From Bacillota bacterium (lineage in GTDB: Bacteria > Bacillota > Clostridia > Lachnospirales > Lachnospiraceae), in NCBI GenBank assembly GCA_023423335.1, contig JAFAFU010000014.1, positions 62,001 through 126,000 of the forward strand: 64,000 nt of DNA. Reading direction: 5' to 3'. Positions 48,237 to 57,362 of the stretch are shown in pieces. The position numbers and the translations under genes were made by a program. The notes beneath the pieces were generated by a model. That model was given only the letters and a program-made list of their open reading frames with translations, did not search any database and was not told the DNA's origin. The stretch's first letter is position 1; every line of letters begins with the position of its first letter.

Positions 48237-50729
48237 ATGAAGAAGAGTTTCTTTAAGAAATTGTCCTTCGTTATGGCGCTTGCGATGATTATTTCTGTAG
48301 TCGCTCCCGCTGCTGGCGCTTTCGCTGCATCCGCACCGAAGCTCAACTCTACAAAGAAGTATTTACACCTCGATGTAGATAAATTAAACGAATACAATTT
48401 CAACATTACAAGCACCAAGGGTAAGGGTTGGAAATACTCTTGGGAGTCTTCAAACGAAGATGTAGCAGTAGTTAACGAGAAGAACGGTGTTACAACCGCT
48501 ACCGGCGTTGGTACTGCAAAGGTCACAGTATTCATTGTTGATAAAGACAATGAAGAAGTTGGCAGTGCAACCGCTACCGTTGTTGTTAGAGATAACATCA
48601 AGGAAGTTACCATTGCTAACAAGCCTGAGAATGACAAACTGGCTGTTGGTGAAGAGTTCGATTTCAATAGGAACTTTGTAACCGTATCCGGTTCTACAAA
48701 GAAGACATCTGCTATCACCAGATGGACTGTTTCTCCCGAAGGCGCATCCATTCAGGATAACGGTGTATTCGTAGCTGAGAAGGCTGGCGAGTATACAGTA
48801 ACAGCAGTATCTTTCCAGTCCCTGGAGAAGTACAACACCTGGAATGCAAAGGCTGACAAGTCTCTTACCGATGCATTAGTATTAGATCATGATGAGATTA
48901 AGGTTACTGTAGGCGTTTCCATTAAGGACGTTAAGCTTGTAACACCGAAGCAGATCGAGATTACTTTTGACTCATCCGTTAAGGATACAGTTGACGGTAT
49001 TGACGATGTAAAGGTTGACCGTAAGCTGAATGATACTTACACAGCTATGGTTCCTGTTTGGAAATTCGACAAGATTTCTGAGGATGGTAAGGTTGTTACC
49101 GTTTCCACCTACGATAATTTAGTTGATAAGCAGGCTTACAAGGTATCTGCAGCAGGCGCAACATTTGATCTGTATGTACAGATCGGTACTCCTGTAAGCA
49201 TCAGCATGGAAGATCAGGTTATTCCGATCAATACACCTACGGCAGTAGCTTACAAATTACTTGATCAGTACGGTGTAAACGTTGCTTCCTTATTTGATGG
49301 CGGCGTAGTTAAGAATTCAACCGTTGGATTAGTAAATGGCCTGTTAACCTTAGCAGACAATGAAGTGTCCTTCGTTGAATACAACTATACCATTATTAAC
49401 TCTGATGGAACAGCACAGATTCTGTCCACAGGTACAAAGACTGTAAGAGGTCAGGCTGCATCCGTTAATGCGGCAATCGAATGGAACATTGTAAACGGCA
49501 GCACACCGGATTGGAGCAAGACAAACCAGAAGGTTAAGGTTGGCGAGACCACAATGTATGTCTTCGGCAGACAGAAGATGTCCAACAATAGCTATACGAA
49601 CTATGCTAGCTATAAGTTCGAATCCTTAAATACCGGTTATTTAGTAATTGATAATGCGAATGGTTTATTAGTACCTGTTTCCGCTGGTACAGCATTGGTA
49701 AAGGTTACTGATATCACTAACAACAATGCAGTTGTTGGATATATCAACATTGAAGTATTGGCACAGGCTAAAGCTCAGTCCGCAAAGGCTAGCTCACCGC
49801 TTGTTAAATTATCCAACAGCATTAGTGTTGCTGGAGTTGCATCACCTGAAATTGCAAATGTAACTATCAAGCATGTAGATCAGTACGGTACTGAGACAAA
49901 TGCAACGATTGATACAGGTAAGTCTTATGTAATAAGTTCTACCAAGACCACGGATCTGGCTGTAGTTAGTGCGGGCGGATCAACCGTAACATTCACAGCT
50001 GTAGCAGGTAAGACTGGATCCTTCAATTATCTGGTAACCACAACTGAAGGCAAGGTAGTTACTATTACAGTAACTGTATCAGCTCCTGGCGTATTAAGCG
50101 CATATACGATCGAAGCTAATCAGACCGGCATTGACTCCTATGAGCCTGCAAGTGCTCCGAATGTTGTTACATTCTCCGTATTTGGTGTTGACGCGGCTAA
50201 TGTTAAGAAGATCAGAGTAGTTAGCGCTGCTGGTATCACTTACTCCATTAAGGATGCTAAGAACAATGCGGTTAATGCTGCAGCAGTAGATTTCACCAAT
50301 GTTGCAACTACCGGTGAAGTGACCTTAACACTTGATGATACTGCACGTTCTTATGAGAATGGAACTTGGACATTCTCCATAAACATTAACGGTATTGTTT
50401 ACAATAAGACCTTCACAGTAACGAATAGCAGACCTGCTCCGGCACTGACCGTCAAGGCTCTTTCTGCTACAGTAGGCACTAGCTCATCTGTTATGTCTGC
50501 AATTAGTGCTATGATTGGCTTAAAGATTGGTACTGGTGATGTTGCTATCAGTGAAGTTGACTATGTATCCAGCAATTCAGCAATCGTTGCTTCCAGCGCT
50601 ACCGGAGCTACTGAAACCTTCTTAACTGCTGGTACAGTTAAGCTCTACGTTAGAAAGGTTAAGACTCTCAACGGCGGAGTTACTCAGGAAGTAGCTATTA
50701 ACAGAGAGTTCACAGTAACTGTTCAGTAA
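48237..50729 (+). CDS. Secreted Ig-like (BIG2) cell-surface protein, probable S-layer type
   Basis: The 830-residue protein has a Sec signal peptide (about 1-30, cleavage after AFA) and is then all beta-rich and Val/Thr/Ala/Asn-rich with no cysteine seen. Residues ~35-120 fit a bacterial Ig-like group 2 domain (WESSNEDVAVVNEKNGVTTA, GTAKVTVFI); further Ig-like units follow to the end. Codon use favours GTT/GCT and differs from the neighbours, as in very highly expressed genes, and the promoter and ribosome site are strong. No SLH or LPxTG anchor is present, so attachment to the wall must use another route. S-layer identity is inference. Confidence 0.78.
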   Translation: MKKSFFKKLSFVMALAMIISVVAPAAGAFAASAPKLNSTKKYLHLDVDKLNEYNFNITSTKGKGWKYSWESSNEDVAVVNEKNGVTTATGVGTAKVTVFIVDKDNEEVGSATATVVVRDNIKEVTIANKPENDKLAVGEEFDFNRNFVTVSGSTKKTSAITRWTVSPEGASIQDNGVFVAEKAGEYTVTAVSFQSLEKYNTWNAKADKSLTDALVLDHDEIKVTVGVSIKDVKLVTPKQIEITFDSSVKDTVDGIDDVKVDRKLNDTYTAMVPVWKFDKISEDGKVVTVSTYDNLVDKQAYKVSAAGATFDLYVQIGTPVSISMEDQVIPINTPTAVAYKLLDQYGVNVASLFDGGVVKNSTVGLVNGLLTLADNEVSFVEYNYTIINSDGTAQILSTGTKTVRGQAASVNAAIEWNIVNGSTPDWSKTNQKVKVGETTMYVFGRQKMSNNSYTNYASYKFESLNTGYLVIDNANGLLVPVSAGTALVKVTDITNNNAVVGYINIEVLAQAKAQSAKASSPLVKLSNSISVAGVASPEIANVTIKHVDQYGTETNATIDTGKSYVISSTKTTDLAVVSAGGSTVTFTAVAGKTGSFNYLVTTTEGKVVTITVTVSAPGVLSAYTIEANQTGIDSYEPASAPNVVTFSVFGVDAANVKKIRVVSAAGITYSIKDAKNNAVNAAAVDFTNVATTGEVTLTLDDTARSYENGTWTFSININGIVYNKTFTVTNSRPAPALTVKALSATVGTSSSVMSAISAMIGLKIGTGDVAISEVDYVSSNSAIVASSATGATETFLTAGTVKLYVRKVKTLNGGVTQEVAINREFTVTVQ

Positions 50730-50779
50730 TTTGAGTATTTCGTAATAAAGCAATCACTGCAAGGTGATATGAATAGAAT

Positions 50780-50811
50780 AAGACCCGGGCAAAAGCCTGG
50801 GTCTTATTTTG
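50780..50811 (+). terminator. Terminator after the surface-protein gene
   Basis: AAGACCCGGGC (50780-50790) pairs with GCCTGGGTCTT (50795-50805) and is followed by ATTTTG. Confidence 0.88.
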
Positions 50812-50925
50812 CGTGACGGGCAGCCATGCCAGTCCTGAATAGGGCGGGGGTATTTTATATCTTTGGCCTTACTTCCAGAGAATTCTGATAAGTTCACAAA
50901 AAGAGGACGTGCTTATCCATATCTG

Positions 50926-50954
50926 TTGATATGAAGTTAAAAATAAGCTATAAT
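50926..50954 (+). promoter_or_regulatory. Predicted sigma-A promoter for the ligase-like gene
   Basis: TTGATA (50926-50931), a 17-base spacer, perfect TATAAT (50949-50954), 31 bases before the start codon. It also shows that the frame opening at 50956 cannot be the true start. Confidence 0.75.
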
Positions 50955-50985
50955 AATGGAAGCAGGTAAAAAAGGAGAACAAACG

Positions 50986-52935
50986 ATGTCAAAGAATAAA
51001 ATATATCAGAAGGATTATTACAAGCAGCAGAAGGGCAGGCAAACACATAAACCCGGGACTGATCCGGAGGTTAAAGTAAAAAAGACCCAGCAGCCTTCAA
51101 GTAAGAAGAATAATAATTATGAAGCGACGAAGATATCTCCTTATTTGATACCAGTCATATTAATTCTGTGTCTGGTTCCGTTATTTGTCAGGCTGGCAGT
51201 ATATAATCCGGGACTATCTCAATTTGCATGGTTTCCGGATATAACCGACCATAGTGATTTATTTTTATATTATAAACAGTGGATATTTGTAAGTATAGCA
51301 GTCCTTATGGTATCCATCATAGCAATCAAAGCATATATGGATCGAAGGGTTTTAAGGTTCATACCTGTATTTGGGCCATTGGCTGTATATGCCTTTTTTA
51401 GTCTGCTTTCCGCTATTTTTTCAAAGCATCGGGAGTTTGCTTTCCTTGGCGGGTTCGAGCAGTTTGAGTCGGTGTTTGTGCTATTAGGGTATTGCCTTAT
51501 GATATATTACATTTTTCTCTTTGTCAGGACAGAGAAGGACATTGAAATATTATTTACCTTTCTCCTGGTTAGTGTCTTGATAATGGGTGTGTTGGCCTTA
51601 TTGCAATTCGTGGGACAGGATTTCTTCCGATCAAAGCTCGGCATGAAGCTGATAATTCCGGAACGATATCGATCCAGTCTGGAGAATATAAGCTTTGAAT
51701 TCGCGCAGAATAGGGTATATGCTACCCTATATAATCCAAACTATGTAGGCAGCTATACCGCGTTGCTTCTTCCGATTTTTATTGTCCGATTATTCTTTCA
51801 GAAGAAGCTCTATATGATGGGTCTTTATTTACTGGCAATTGCAGGGATGATTGTTGCAATTATAGGCTCGGGATCATTGACAGGTACATTGGGATTAGCA
51901 GTAGCAGCTATTGTATTGATTGTTCTGATGAGACATCATATCATAAAGTACTATTATATAGCGATTCCTGTTCTAATCATAATTACTCTTTTTTCTGTTT
52001 ATCTTAACAGAAAGACGGACGGAATTATTGCTTCCCGTATGCTAGCCATAGGTAATATACAAAAAACCGAGCATCTGTTATCCTCCCTTCAAACAAAGGA
52101 TACTTATGTTTCTCTGATCTATAATGGAAATGAAATGAGAATATCATATTCGTTGGATGGGAACTCCAATTATAATTTTATGCCGACAGATTCAAAAGGA
52201 AATCTGATTTCCTTTAAGGTTGAGAATAATACACTGGTGTCCATGGATGATCGTTTCCGGGATATCATACTTGGAGCTGACCCCGACTATTACGGGGTAT
52301 TCTATATAAAGACAGGAAATGCACAATGGAGATTTACGAATAGGACGGAGGACGGTACTTACTACTATATAACTCTTACGGGAAAGATCGATAAGATGAT
52401 TAGTGCCCCTTCCAGTATGTTTACAGGATATGAAGGGTTTGCCTCCGGAAGAGGCTATCTCTGGGGAAAAACCATTCCCTTATTGAAGAAGTATATATTC
52501 CTGGGTGCAGGACCGGATAACTATGTGACAGCCTTTCCCCAGCAGGATTATCTGAGCAAGCAACAATCAGGATATCTTGACTCAATAATAACAAAACCCC
52601 ATAATCTTTATCTGCAGATCGCAGTGCAGACAGGATTGTTCTCACTGCTTGCGTTCCTAACCTTCTATGGCATGTATTTCATATCCTGTATACGGTTATA
52701 TTTCAGGGGAAGATTTCATAATTATTATGCACAGGTGGGAGTAGCAGTTTTTCTTGGTACCATAGCATATATGATCACCGGACTGGCAAATGATTCCAGT
52801 ATCACCACTGCACCGATCTTTTGGACTATAATGGGAATTGGAATTTTGGCGAATTATAAGGCAAAACCGTTAATTTTAGCTGAATTAGAAGAGTGTAAAA
52901 AGTTGCAGGATGCGAGATTGGAAGGGAAGAAGTAG
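50986..52935 (+). CDS. O-antigen-ligase-like polytopic membrane protein
   Basis: The 649-residue protein has a polar basic N-terminus (~50 residues), about ten membrane helices and the Wzy/WaaL-type external loop near residue 490-540 (GRGYLWGKTIPLLKKYIFLG, then KPHNLYLQIAVQTGLFS). A soluble insertion of ~110 residues (about 365-480) lies within that external region. Such proteins move lipid-linked glycans onto an acceptor. Its position after the surface-protein gene suggests surface-glycan attachment, possibly to that protein; this is inference. ATG 50986 follows AAAGGAGAA. Confidence 0.8.
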   Translation: MSKNKIYQKDYYKQQKGRQTHKPGTDPEVKVKKTQQPSSKKNNNYEATKISPYLIPVILILCLVPLFVRLAVYNPGLSQFAWFPDITDHSDLFLYYKQWIFVSIAVLMVSIIAIKAYMDRRVLRFIPVFGPLAVYAFFSLLSAIFSKHREFAFLGGFEQFESVFVLLGYCLMIYYIFLFVRTEKDIEILFTFLLVSVLIMGVLALLQFVGQDFFRSKLGMKLIIPERYRSSLENISFEFAQNRVYATLYNPNYVGSYTALLLPIFIVRLFFQKKLYMMGLYLLAIAGMIVAIIGSGSLTGTLGLAVAAIVLIVLMRHHIIKYYYIAIPVLIIITLFSVYLNRKTDGIIASRMLAIGNIQKTEHLLSSLQTKDTYVSLIYNGNEMRISYSLDGNSNYNFMPTDSKGNLISFKVENNTLVSMDDRFRDIILGADPDYYGVFYIKTGNAQWRFTNRTEDGTYYYITLTGKIDKMISAPSSMFTGYEGFASGRGYLWGKTIPLLKKYIFLGAGPDNYVTAFPQQDYLSKQQSGYLDSIITKPHNLYLQIAVQTGLFSLLAFLTFYGMYFISCIRLYFRGRFHNYYAQVGVAVFLGTIAYMITGLANDSSITTAPIFWTIMGIGILANYKAKPLILAELEECKKLQDARLEGKK

Positions 52936-52976
52936 CTTAACATAGAGAATTAGTAGAGGAAAGAAAAAATAGTAAA

Positions 52977-53017
52977 AGCCGTAAACGGTCCGCTAAGGGA
53001 TAGTTTACGGCTCTTTT
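52977..53017. terminator. Convergent terminator
   Basis: AGCCGTAAAC (52977-52986) and GTTTACGGCT (53003-53012) form a perfect 10-bp stem followed by CTTTTC. With A-rich sequence on the other side it can also serve pflB on the minus strand. Confidence 0.85.
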
Positions 53018-53021
53018 CTGG

Positions 53022-55247
53022 TTACAGCTTCCCATGGAAGGTCCGGGCGATGACCTCTTCCTGCTGTCTTGGACTTAAGGTATTGAAGCGTACGGCATAC
53101 CCGGATACCCTGATTGTGAGGCTGGGATATCTTTCGGGATGCTCTTTCGCATCCATCAATAGCGAACGGTTCAATACATTGACATTCAGATGGTGCCCCC
53201 TTTCCGCAAAATAGCCGTCCAGGATACCGCATAGAGTATGAACACGATCCTTCGGGGTTTTACCCAAAGCTTCAGGGGTGATGGTGAAGGTATTAGAGAT
53301 GCCGTCCCTGCAATCATCATAATCCAGCTTGGCAACGGAGAGAAGGGAAGCAAGAGCACCCAGCATATCCCGGCCATGCATCGGATTGGCGCCCGGGGCA
53401 AAGGGGGACCCCTTACTCCTGCCGTCAGGAGTGGAGCCGGTCTTCCTGCCATATACCACATTACTGGTGATCGTAAGAATGGATAGGGTATGTTCCGCAT
53501 TACGGTAGGCAGGATGCTTGCGAAGTCTTCGCAGGAACTCCTTTGTCAGACTCCGGGCGATTGTATCAACCCGGTTATCATTATTACCAAAGGCCGGGTA
53601 GTCACCCTCCACGATAAAGTCGGTAATCAGTCCCCGCCCATCCTTGACCGGCGTTACCTTGGCGTAGCGAATTGCACTCAGAGAATCTGCTACGACGGAT
53701 AAACCGGCAATTCCGAAGGCCATAAAACGCTCTGTATCCGTATCATGAAGCGCCATCTGCAGCTTCTCATATGCATATTTGTCATGCATGTAATGGATAA
53801 TGTTCATGGTGTTGACATATAACCCGCAGAGCCAATCCGTCATAGACAGGAAGCTTCTCCATACCTCTTCAAAATCCAGTGCATTTCCCTCCGGATATGT
53901 TTCTGCTTCCGGTCCGATCTGCTCCCCGCTAACTTCGTCCCTGCCTCCGTTTAGGCTCATTAAAAGTACCTTGGCAAGGTTGCACCGGGCGCCGAAGAAC
54001 TGCATCTGCTTTCCTATTTTCATTGCTGACACACAGCAGGCAATACCATAATCATCCCCATATCTTGGGTGCATCAGGTCATCACTTTCATATTGGATGG
54101 AATCTGTTTCAATGGACATCCTGGCGCAATACCGCTTGAAGCCTGCCGGCAGCTTCTCTGACCAGAGAACGGTCAGGTTGGGCTCAGGGGCCGGGGTAAG
54201 GGTGGTCAGGGTGTGCAGGAACCGGAAGCAGTTCTTCGTTACCAGACTTCTGCCATCCACAGTCATACCGCCCAGGGCCTCGGTAATCCACATGGGATCT
54301 CCTGCAAACAGTTCATTATAATCCGGTGTTCTGAGCTGTCTGGCCATACGCAGCTTTAAGACAAACTGATCGATGATCTCCTGGGCCCCGGCTTCAGTAA
54401 GGCTTCCATTTCGCAGATCCCGTTCAAAGTAGATATCAAGAAAGGTGGAGGTTCTGCCTAAGGACATGGCGGCGCCGTTCTGTTCCTTGATTGCACCAAG
54501 ATATGCAAAATACAGCCATTGGACAGCCTCTCTTGCATCCCTGGCAGGTTCGGAGATATCAATTCCATAGCCAAGAGCCATCTCCTTCAGTTGTTTCAGA
54601 AAGTCAATCTGCCGGTATAACTCCTCCAGAGTACGGATGGTCTCATCCAGCAGGACACCGCTGCCCAGTGAGGACTTATCCTCTTCCTTTTTCTGAATTA
54701 GAAAATCAATTCCGTATAAGGGAACTCTGCGGTAGTCCCCTATGATCCTTCCGCGGCCATAGGCATCCGGAAGCCCGGTAATCACTCCGCTTTTCCTGGC
54801 CTTCTTCATTTCGGGGGTATAGACCCGGAAGACGCCGTCATTATGGGTAGTGCGATAGCGGAAATGCTCCTCTACATCTTTGGAGAGACTGTAACCGTAG
54901 GCCTCACAGGATTGTCTGGCCATCCGGATTCCGCCGAAGGGATTGACACCCCGTTTCAGAGGTGCATCCGTCTGAAAACCATAGATAATCTCATTGTCTT
55001 TATCAAGATAGGAGGGGGCATAAGTAAGAAGGGAAGAAACCTGATCCGTATTAATTGATAGAACACCTTTTTCCCGCTCTTCTTTTGCAAGTCTGCCATA
55101 GGCTTCATTTAAAGTCATGGTTCTCTCAGAAGCAGGCGCTAAAAAGCTTTCATCTCCATCATAAGCAGTATAATTACTTATGATAAAATCTCTGACATCA
55201 ATTTTACTCTGCCATATCCCAGGTTTAAAATCATACCAAGCGTTCAT
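53022..55247 (-). CDS. pflB: Pyruvate formate-lyase
   Basis: This glycyl-radical enzyme splits pyruvate with CoA into acetyl-CoA and formate in anaerobes. The 741-residue length is standard. The catalytic cysteine pair is in GIACCVSAMKIG (near 395), and the C-terminal radical loop is RVSGYAVRFNTLSPRQQEE. ATG 55247 follows GGGAG on the minus strand. Its activating enzyme pflA is not next to it. The leader carries a ZTP riboswitch with a terminator, so expression should rise when ZTP accumulates under folate or one-carbon shortage; PFL supplies formate for that pathway. Confidence 0.96.
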   Translation of the reverse strand: MNAWYDFKPGIWQSKIDVRDFIISNYTAYDGDESFLAPASERTMTLNEAYGRLAKEEREKGVLSINTDQVSSLLTYAPSYLDKDNEIIYGFQTDAPLKRGVNPFGGIRMARQSCEAYGYSLSKDVEEHFRYRTTHNDGVFRVYTPEMKKARKSGVITGLPDAYGRGRIIGDYRRVPLYGIDFLIQKKEEDKSSLGSGVLLDETIRTLEELYRQIDFLKQLKEMALGYGIDISEPARDAREAVQWLYFAYLGAIKEQNGAAMSLGRTSTFLDIYFERDLRNGSLTEAGAQEIIDQFVLKLRMARQLRTPDYNELFAGDPMWITEALGGMTVDGRSLVTKNCFRFLHTLTTLTPAPEPNLTVLWSEKLPAGFKRYCARMSIETDSIQYESDDLMHPRYGDDYGIACCVSAMKIGKQMQFFGARCNLAKVLLMSLNGGRDEVSGEQIGPEAETYPEGNALDFEEVWRSFLSMTDWLCGLYVNTMNIIHYMHDKYAYEKLQMALHDTDTERFMAFGIAGLSVVADSLSAIRYAKVTPVKDGRGLITDFIVEGDYPAFGNNDNRVDTIARSLTKEFLRRLRKHPAYRNAEHTLSILTITSNVVYGRKTGSTPDGRSKGSPFAPGANPMHGRDMLGALASLLSVAKLDYDDCRDGISNTFTITPEALGKTPKDRVHTLCGILDGYFAERGHHLNVNVLNRSLLMDAKEHPERYPSLTIRVSGYAVRFNTLSPRQQEEVIARTFHGKL

Positions 55248-55363
55248 AGGAATACATCTCCCTTTTCATAATTTGTTGTCAGATTTGCCGAATTTATCAT
55301 TGATCCGGGCCGGACCTATAGTCTGCCGTAATAATTCCTTGCCTTTCACTCCGAAAGAAGGAT

Positions 55364-55500
55364 AACAAAAAACCGCCCGGACATACGCATCAGCGTACTG
55401 CCCAGGCGGTCGACATCTTTCTTAAGACTCCAATGATTTATGGAGGCTGTACTACCGGTCCCCTGTGGTAACCCACATTTCCGCCAGTTCCAGTATATCT
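55364..55500 (-). ncRNA. ZTP (pfl-motif) riboswitch with intrinsic terminator
   Basis: On the minus strand a TACTGG/CCGGTA helix (P1) encloses TGGCGGAAA and a TGTGG-GTTA-CCACA hairpin followed by GGGGA. After a short linker hairpin comes the hallmark CCGCCTGGGCA (55399-55409). That segment is also the 5' arm of a long terminator stem closing with CCGGGCGG and a TTTTTT tract (55367-55380). The match to the ZTP class and its place before pflB are both as expected. Ligand binding and termination would compete for the same bases. Confidence 0.93.
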
Positions 55501-55502
55501 TT

Positions 55503-55531
55503 ATTATAAGCATAATTTTTTCTTAAGTCAA
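55503..55531 (-). promoter_or_regulatory. Promoter of the riboswitch-pflB transcript
   Basis: Minus strand: TTGACT (55526-55531), a 17-base spacer, perfect TATAAT (55503-55508). Confidence 0.85.
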
Positions 55532-55576
55532 TAGTTTCACTTTCAATAAAATCCTTATAGGTCTTATGATGTCTGA

Positions 55577-56086
55577 TTATAGATTATTATCCATAAGCTC
55601 TTTGATCTGCGGAACCCTTCTGAGAATAGGGAAGAGAAGCACCGACAGGATAATACCCATGGCATTTTGTACCCCGTTTAACGGTACCGATTTAATTGCT
55701 CCCCCAAATCCGTAAAGGAAGTTCTCATATATGAAATAACCCGAGGTTACAACCAGACCGCCGATAATGCCTGCCAGGATAACGGTTTTGATTTTACCCT
55801 TCCTATATATCAGGGCGGCGACCAGAGCTGTCAAGGCCTTTATAATCAAGGTTGCCGCAGCATACTGGAGATATCCGGCCAGCAGATCGGCCAGCAACGA
55901 ACCGATCCCGGCGGCCAGGGAACCATAGATCGGGCCAAGAATAATACCCGAAAGCAGGACAAAGGCATCACCCGGGTGGATATAACCGCCGGTAGGCGAG
56001 GGGATTTTAACGATAAAGGTAGCCACACAGGTCATAGCTGCCATCAAAGCAGCGGTAACATAGATTCTTAATCTCTTTGAATTCAT
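55577..56086 (-). CDS. ECF transporter substrate-binding (S) component
   Basis: The 169-residue protein has about five or six membrane helices and ECF S-component features: an alanine-rich first helix (YVTAALMAAMTCVATFIVKI), then GGYIHPGDAFVLLSGIILGP. S-components bind a vitamin or other trace nutrient and use a shared energising module, which is not encoded nearby. The substrate is unknown. It is divergent from the Zn-type ABC operon, and both promoters carry TTGCA-type half sites. ATG 56086 follows AAGGAGG. Confidence 0.85.
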   Translation of the reverse strand: MNSKRLRIYVTAALMAAMTCVATFIVKIPSPTGGYIHPGDAFVLLSGIILGPIYGSLAAGIGSLLADLLAGYLQYAAATLIIKALTALVAALIYRKGKIKTVILAGIIGGLVVTSGYFIYENFLYGFGGAIKSVPLNGVQNAMGIILSVLLFPILRRVPQIKELMDNNL

Positions 56087-56100
56087 GGTGCCTCCTTAAG

Positions 56101-56162
56101 TTTGCATTTATTGCTAATTTAAATTTATTTGCAATAATATCACAGAATGATTTCTAATACAA
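56101..56162 (-). promoter_or_regulatory. Promoter and TTGCA half-sites of the ECF gene
   Basis: Minus strand: TTGTAT (56157-56162), 17 bases, TATTAT (56134-56139). Next to the -10 box are three TTGCA/TGCAA-type half-sites within 56101-56135. Similar half-sites form the palindrome at 56326-56346. Confidence 0.5.
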
Positions 56163-56292
56163 GTAATTTATATTAAAAAAGTAGGAATAATGAGTATTAA
56201 TTTTCTGTCCTTGGGGAATAAAGAGATGAGCCGGGGGGGGATAGGCCGCAGACAATAGGATAGGCCGGGGCCTGTGAGTATGTCTATACCCG

Positions 56293-56321
56293 TTGACACC
56301 GGGTAATACTTATAATATAAT
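56293..56321 (+). promoter_or_regulatory. Consensus promoter of the Zn-type ABC operon
   Basis: Perfect TTGACA (56293-56298), a 17-base spacer, perfect TATAAT (56316-56321). Confidence 0.88.
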
Positions 56322-56325
56322 ATTT

Positions 56326-56346
56326 AAATGCAAATGGATTGCATTT
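56326..56346 (+). promoter_or_regulatory. Candidate metal-regulator operator
   Basis: AAATGCAA-ATGGA-TTGCATTT is a perfect 8-5-8 inverted repeat over the expected transcription start, directly before GGAGGG. It is not the Bacillus Zur 7-1-7 box. Control by a Zur-, AdcR- or MntR-like repressor is inference from position and gene content. Confidence 0.6.
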
Positions 56347-56360
56347 AGGAGGGTACTAAT

Positions 56361-57332
56361 GTGAGGAAAAAATTAATTGTTCTTTTGGCATGTATGGTTG
56401 CTGCCGGGATTACCGGCACTTTACTGATAGCATTTATAAACAGGAATAAAGGAAATGATACCGGAGACGGAGACAGCAAGCTTATGATTGTCACCTCGTT
56501 TTATCCCACCTATATTATCGGTCTGAATATAGCGGAGGGTATACCCGGTCTTTTGGTGGACAGCCTCACTGATTTTAGCGCAGGATGTCTGCATGACTAC
56601 CAGCTGACCACCGGTGATATGAAATTATTATCAAATGCGGATGTATTTCTGATGAACGGCGGAGGGATGGAAAGCTATATGGAGGATGTAGTAAGAAATT
56701 ATCCCGACCTTACCATCCTGGAGATCAGCGAGGGAATTGATATGCTTCCCAGCGGGGAACATGAGGGGGAGGATAACCCCCATGTATGGCTGGATCCGCA
56801 GCGTTATCTTCTGCAGATCAGGAATGCAAGAGACGGACTGGTACATTTTATTAACCAGCAAACCGAACTGGATTCGGAATACAGAGAGGATACGGTAAGC
56901 AAGATAAATGAAAACACCGAGCAATATCTGGAAAAGATAAATATTCTGGAAGAAGAGCTGGAGGCTTTGGCACTGGAGCTGAAAGGCAGGGATAATAAGG
57001 TTAATAGTGATAATGTAATCATTTTCCACGAAGCTTTTGCTTATCTTGCGAAGAGAGTTGGATTAACGGTAGCCCATACGGTTGAAATGGAAGGAGATAC
57101 GGCTTTCAGCGCCAGTGAGATCGCCGCAGTGATTGAGCTGGTAAAAAAAGAAGATATCGGAAGCCTTTTTACAGAAGAGCAATATGGGGATACAATAACG
57201 GACCGGATTGCCGGGGAGACAGGAGCAATTGCATACCAGATCGACTCTGCGGTTACCGGGGAAGGGACGAAGGACTCCTATTTGAAAGCAATGGAGAAGA
57301 ACCTGAACACGTTAAAAGAAGCGTTCCGATAA
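56361..57332 (+). CDS. znuA: Zn/Mn-type ABC transporter, metal-binding protein
   Basis: The 323-residue protein belongs to cluster A-I metal-binding proteins. The ligand histidines are in GCLHDYQLTTGD, NPHVWLDP and FHEAFAYLAKR, with a late aspartate in QIDSAV. The family binds zinc or manganese outside the membrane. It lacks the long His-rich loop of many ZnuA proteins (only GEHEGED is present). The N-terminus looks like an uncleaved anchor or a short lipobox (LLAC at 8-11). GTG 56361 follows GGAGGG; a nearby ATG is out of frame. Confidence 0.85.
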   Translation: MRKKLIVLLACMVAAGITGTLLIAFINRNKGNDTGDGDSKLMIVTSFYPTYIIGLNIAEGIPGLLVDSLTDFSAGCLHDYQLTTGDMKLLSNADVFLMNGGGMESYMEDVVRNYPDLTILEISEGIDMLPSGEHEGEDNPHVWLDPQRYLLQIRNARDGLVHFINQQTELDSEYREDTVSKINENTEQYLEKINILEEELEALALELKGRDNKVNSDNVIIFHEAFAYLAKRVGLTVAHTVEMEGDTAFSASEIAAVIELVKKEDIGSLFTEEQYGDTITDRIAGETGAIAYQIDSAVTGEGTKDSYLKAMEKNLNTLKEAFR

Positions 57333-57362
57333 AAATAAAAGTTGCAGAACCTGGAGGGGAAT

